From: Flagellimonas sp. MMG031
Lineage (GTDB): Bacteria > Bacteroidota > Bacteroidia > Flavobacteriales > Flavobacteriaceae
Assembly: GCF_040112705.1 (NCBI RefSeq)
Contig: NZ_CP157804.1
Span: 3,404,001 to 3,468,000, forward strand
Length of the DNA stretch: 64,000 bases
Direction of reading: 5' to 3'
Part shown: positions 62,109-64,000 of the stretch, in pieces
Numbering within the stretch: the stretch's first letter is position 1
How the letters are laid out: the number at the start of each line of letters is the position of its first letter
Position numbers and translations under genes: made by a program
Notes under the pieces: generated by a model
What the model saw: the letters and a program-made list of their open reading frames with translations, nothing else
Databases searched by the model: none
What the model was told of the DNA's origin: nothing

Positions 62109-62813
62109 ATGAAGAAAATAATCCTAAGTGCCGTTGTGCTGCTGCTAATGAGCTGCGCCGAACTGCAACAGGTCGTAAACCAATTGCCCCAAGGAACATC
62201 GGGCATTGGCAACGAACAGATAGCCCAAGGTCTGCGGGAAGCCTTGAATATGGGCATTGACAAACAGGTCAATAAATTGGCGCTAGAAAACGGTTTTTTT
62301 AAGAACGAGCTGGTAAAAATCTTGCTCCCCGAAGAATTGCAAAAGGTAGACAAAACGCTACGTGATATTGGATTGTCGAGTTTGGCCGACGAGGGGCTGC
62401 GCATCATCAACAGGGCCGCAGAGGATGCCGTTGGGGAGGCGACCCCGATTTTTGTAGAGGCTGTGAAAGGCATCACGTTCAACGACGCCAGGCAAATTCT
62501 ACTGGGGAACGATAATGCCGCCACCCAATATTTGCAGCAGGCCACTAAAACCCAGCTGTACAATAAATTCAATCCCATTATCAAGCAATCGTTCCAAAAA
62601 GTAGGTGCAGACCAGATTTGGAGCAACATCATCACCAAATACAACAACCTACCCTTAACCAATGATGTAAACCCCGACCTAACGGACTACACCACCAATG
62701 AAGCGCTGGAAGGTGTTTATGCTATGATAGCGGTGGAAGAAAAGGAAATTAGGACAAAAGTTTCGTCCAGAACAACAGATTTGTTAAAAAAAGTGTTCGC
62801 TCTACAAGATTAA
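62109..62813 (+). CDS. DUF4197 lipoprotein
   Basis: A 234-residue protein with a lipoprotein signal peptide (MKKIILSAVVLLLMSC, Cys16) and then the DUF4197 helical domain: ALNMGIDKQVNKLALENGFFKNE, TRD-like KTLRDIGLSSLADE and KGITFNDARQILLGNDNAATQYL. Function of the family is unknown. Start is ATG 62109, since the longer form begins in the upstream hairpin. It is likely in the same transcript as GH65, though the hairpin between them may change expression. Confidence 0.85.
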   Translation: MKKIILSAVVLLLMSCAELQQVVNQLPQGTSGIGNEQIAQGLREALNMGIDKQVNKLALENGFFKNELVKILLPEELQKVDKTLRDIGLSSLADEGLRIINRAAEDAVGEATPIFVEAVKGITFNDARQILLGNDNAATQYLQQATKTQLYNKFNPIIKQSFQKVGADQIWSNIITKYNNLPLTNDVNPDLTDYTTNEALEGVYAMIAVEEKEIRTKVSSRTTDLLKKVFALQD

Positions 62814-62906
62814 TCATAATTTTTTCAGAAAAATGTAATAACTTTAAAACTAAAGCGTTATAATTTCAAGATTCAAGAATAATTATAACAAAACCCTAAA
62901 GTTAAA

Positions 62907-62928
62907 TTAACCTTGAGCTGAAGGTTAA
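62907..62928. repeat. inverted repeat downstream of DUF4197
   Basis: TTAACCTT/AAGGTTAA, a perfect 8-bp inverted repeat with a six-base loop, in an AT-rich gap. Not followed by T-run. Role unknown. Confidence 0.4.
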
Positions 62929-62982
62929 ACTTGAATTTTGTACAAGTTATCTGAGTTAGCATTTTTTTGAGTTAGTTAGTTT

Positions 62983-63011
62983 AAAAACCGGTGTACCATC
63001 ACCGGTTTTTT
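62983..63011. terminator. bidirectional terminator
   Basis: AAAAACCGGTG/CACCGGTTTTT with a six-base loop, T-run on the right and A-run on the left. It ends the DUF4197 transcript and that of the convergent DUF1579-like gene. Confidence 0.88.
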
Positions 63012-63523
63012 GTTTTCTGCATCGGACGATACAGGCCATCAAAAGCAACGGAGACCGCTCCTTTTTCGTCAAGTACCTCCCATAATTGCCTCACTGTTCC
63101 ATCCGGGTTGTTTATCCATGTAATTCTGTTGGTATAGGTTTTCCCGTCAGCTTTGGTAAACTCATCTGAGGACAAAATCATTTTATTTCCTTTTCGGTTT
63201 CCGCTTAATTTCAGCACTGCACCGGTATTATCTACCCACGTCTGTTCCCACGTATCCCTTTCAGCATTATAAAAATTGAGACTCGTTCCAGTATATCCAG
63301 CTTTAGCACTGGTCCAATGTTCACGGATAACACAACCGTTTTCTTCCTTTGAGATACGACTCGTTCCGGCTGGAGAACCATCTTTGGCGTTAACGACCTC
63401 CCATTCCCCTATCCAAAAATCAAAAGCCCTATGATTTTCAGTGCAACAGGGGCAACTATCCGAGTTTTGGGCAGTCATCAGTGTTGACAAAAACAACGCT
63501 AAAATGACCCATAATCTAAACAT
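62999..63523 (-). CDS. exported DUF1579-like protein
   Basis: A 174-residue exported protein: signal peptide (1-19, LMTAQ), a CPCC motif (CPCCTENHRAFDFWIGEWEVV) and a beta-rich domain reminiscent of DUF1579 or lipocalin-like folds, with W-rich strands (TWEQTWVDNTGAVLKLSG, RITWINNPDGTVRQLWEVL). No catalytic residues are evident. The two cysteine pairs may bind metal. Monocistronic. Confidence 0.75.
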   Translation of the reverse strand: MFRLWVILALFLSTLMTAQNSDSCPCCTENHRAFDFWIGEWEVVNAKDGSPAGTSRISKEENGCVIREHWTSAKAGYTGTSLNFYNAERDTWEQTWVDNTGAVLKLSGNRKGNKMILSSDEFTKADGKTYTNRITWINNPDGTVRQLWEVLDEKGAVSVAFDGLYRPMQKTKNR

Positions 63524-63692
63524 AAGGATGCCTTAGTAATTATTCGACTCCTTTTAAAGGTACGTTAATTTTATCCTAACCCAATGTAATGCCTTCGATA
63601 GGATTAAGGCCGATTCGTTAAATTTTAGATAAATTACCTGATTTATAGCTGTATAGCGTCTTCACCCATAGTCCACAAGCCCGATTTGAACG

Positions 63693-63700
63693 TATCTTTG
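63693..63700 (+). promoter_or_regulatory. -7 box for the 63-aa gene
   Basis: TATCTTTG, exact TAnnTTTG, 22 bases before the ATG at 63723. Confidence 0.5.
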
Positions 63701-63722
63701 GAAGTAACAAATCTTAAGAGCT

Positions 63723-63914
63723 ATGAATAATCAGTATTGTAAAGTGGGAACGGTAACGCCCATCACCGGTTTAAGTCATGCCACCTCCGTTTTGGAAGTG
63801 ATGCACAACAATTTTATGGAAAAGGCTGCGAGTGTTTCCGGTAAGGATTCCCAATTGGGCGAATTCTTTAAAAGAAAAGCGCAGGGCATTAAAAAAGTAT
63901 TGGAAAGTCTTTAG
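63723..63914 (+). CDS. small cytoplasmic protein (63 aa)
   Basis: A 63-residue protein with no signal peptide or membrane helix, with one likely helical region (SVLEVMHNNFMEKAA) and basic end. Family not recognised. Own -7 box suggests it is real. It could be a regulatory micro-protein; function unknown. It is convergent with a partial minus-strand gene. Confidence 0.55.
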   Translation: MNNQYCKVGTVTPITGLSHATSVLEVMHNNFMEKAASVSGKDSQLGEFFKRKAQGIKKVLESL

Positions 63915-63922
63915 TTTGAGGG

Positions 63923-64000
63923 CTATCCTAATTTATCCAGCTCAATTTCCATTTGCTGCTGAATTTCCTGTGCCTTTTTTGCAGCGATTTCCGCAAAGTC
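63923..64000 (-). CDS. C-terminal end of an unidentified protein (partial)
   Basis: The minus strand is open from the window edge to a stop at 63923-63925, giving 25 residues (coiled-coil-like, rich in E, Q and K: DFAEIAAKKAQEIQQQMEIE). It is the tail of a gene entering from the right and is too short to assign. Confidence 0.6.
   Translation of the reverse strand, partial: DFAEIAAKKAQEIQQQMEIELDKLG

Noticed and set aside
1..64000. CRISPR array, tRNA or rRNA gene
   Set aside because: No regularly spaced repeats and no cloverleaf or rRNA-like segment was found by eye in the intergenic regions. A tRNAscan or Rfam search would be needed to be certain.

Overview
The window is a gene-dense chromosomal segment (about 64 complete or partial genes) from a member of the Bacteroidota, most probably a marine Flavobacteriaceae close to Muricauda/Allomuricauda. 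The genus is inference. The phylum-level call rests on four things seen in the sequence: a secreted protein with a type IX secretion (gliding-motility type B) C-terminal domain, many promoters of the TTTG...TAnnTTTG type, starts without Shine-Dalgarno sequences, and family versions typical of this group (DnaJ with a reduced zinc domain, a FecA-like receptor, DUF4920, DUF6268, DUF1684). I see no rRNA, tRNA, CRISPR array, insertion sequence, prophage or integrase.

Layout. 1-2.3 kb: two divergent glycosyltransferases, then tsaC, a CCA-adding enzyme and heme A synthase (1.8-4.8 kb). 4.8-7.5 kb: a pRiA4b-ORF3-like protein and a nucleoid-associated protein meeting an unknown 358-residue protein. 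7.5-11 kb: an ABC exporter and a T9SS-secreted protein, then uvrB. 13-19 kb: hsp20, a TerB-like protein, sucC, a Lon N-domain protein, lysA and a secreted thioredoxin. 19-26 kb: a large surface lipoprotein, guaB, and a divergent pair of a four-helix membrane protein and a FecA-like TonB receptor with palindromes in the shared regulatory region. 26-31 kb: pyrD, a LysE exporter, HMG-CoA lyase, pepT. 31-36 kb: a probably acquired AAA/DUF4143 ATPase, small membrane proteins, an M28 peptidase and PPK2.

36.8-42.1 kb is a tight five-gene leftward operon: NatA-like ATPase, NatB-like permease, MscS channel, DUF6268 outer-membrane protein, and a sigma-54-type response regulator without a DNA-binding domain. 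Then grpE-dnaJ with a strong promoter, a TIGR01777 epimerase, mnmD and DUF4920, ilvE, a MazG-like protein, small membrane proteins and fluC. 49.1-52 kb is a nitrogen locus (P-II, AmtB, porin). 52-55 kb: DUF1684 lipoprotein, hydrolase-like protein, Lrp regulator. 55.2-58.65 kb: a fused isobutyryl-CoA mutase (IcmF) split by one apparent missing base. The end holds purU, a GH65 phosphorylase, DUF4197 and small secreted proteins.

No unmistakably new defence or mobile system is present. The best leads are the FecA/membrane-protein operator region, the envelope-stress-like five-gene operon with its unusual regulator, the repeated TGTCA/TGACA motifs at both chaperone loci, several strong intergenic hairpins, and the IcmF frameshift. 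Promoter boxes also settle many start codons: several long-form starts fall inside -7 boxes.
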